From Tubiluchus corallicola (lineage: Eukaryota; Priapulida; Priapulimorpha; Priapulimorphida; Tubiluchidae), in assembly GCA_030141605.1 (NCBI GenBank), contig JAQGDQ010000008.1:76501-140500 (forward strand): DNA of 64,000 nucleotides, read 5' to 3'. Positions 63,839-64,000 of the stretch are shown here, one piece after another. The notes under the pieces were generated by a model. The model was not told the origin of the DNA. It worked only from the letters and a program-made list of their open reading frames with translations, and made no database searches. Both the position numbers and the translations under genes were made by a program. Numbering within the stretch: position 1 is the stretch's first letter; each line of letters starts with the position of its first letter.

Positions 63839-64000
63839 AATTTGAATACCTACCTATTTTTACCTGCAAAGTCTATAAATACTAGTGCCACATCCTGTTT
63901 CCTGGAGTTCAGTGGTTGCTGGTGTTTGCAACGCCAAAAAGGACAAGCCTACACCCGTTCTCCCAGGACTTGTTTTCCAACTGTTTCGGCATGATGTGAG
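63839..64000 (+). mobile_element. 3' LTR, running off the window
   Basis: A direct repeat of 61590-61715 with scattered substitutions, keeping the TATA-like TCTATAAATACT. It joins the integrase remnant with no visible gap, which suggests the deletion or an unusual pol-LTR overlap. It continues past the end of the window. Confidence 0.75.

Overview
This window is nuclear DNA from an invertebrate bilaterian animal. It is AT-rich and dominated by introns and intergenic sequence. It is full of simple-sequence arrays (GA, CT, GAAA, TTTA, CTGT, TAC and ATC repeats) and contains decayed LINE, LTR, hAT-like and mariner-like pieces. The supported genes are split by GT-AG introns with compatible phases, and one cytoplasmic tRNA gene is present. 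The genes are a neuropeptide Y/F precursor, a zona pellucida (ZP) domain membrane protein and a class I chitin-deacetylase-like protein. Together they indicate an animal with a secreted apical or chitinous matrix. I cannot assign a phylum from sequence alone. Most of the short open frames are translated microsatellite or chance frames and are not genes.

Layout. 1-14.2 kb: no supported gene; simple repeats, a mariner-like remnant (3.8-4.0 kb), a 155-bp foldback element (9.3 kb) and a possible tRNA-derived SINE (10.6 kb). 14.2-32.6 kb: NPY/NPF gene on +, with a CRE-bearing promoter and non-coding exon 1 near 14.4 kb (inferred) and three coding exons at 23.8, 31.2 and 32.6 kb. Its first intron contains a dead LINE. 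Its second contains a tRNA-Gly(TCC) on the opposite strand. 36.0-48.7 kb: nine-exon ZP-domain gene on +, 450 aa, with a hAT-like MITE in intron 2 and a 4.2-kb intron made largely of tetranucleotide repeats. 49.7-56.4 kb: five-exon gene on -, convergent with the ZP gene, encoding a 537-aa secreted CBM14-LDLa-deacetylase protein whose catalytic metal-binding residues are replaced. 56.4-56.9 kb: a probable bidirectional promoter and the first coding exon of an unrecognised secreted protein on +. 57-61.5 kb: no supported gene. 61.6-64.0 kb: an internally deleted Ty3/gypsy-type element with LTR-like repeats at both ends, running off the window.

Functional reading. The ZP protein (signal peptide, ZP module, basic furin-type site, transmembrane anchor) and the chitin-binding pseudo-deacetylase both look like apical extracellular matrix components, and they lie tail to tail. 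The most interesting items are: (1) a chitin deacetylase architecture kept intact with all three metal ligands lost; (2) an NPY/NPF gene ending in RPRY-amide with a vertebrate-like exon plan that includes a 28-bp exon; (3) tetranucleotide 'ladders' in which successive repeat blocks mostly differ by one base; (4) a hAT-like MITE with its 8-bp target duplication still visible.
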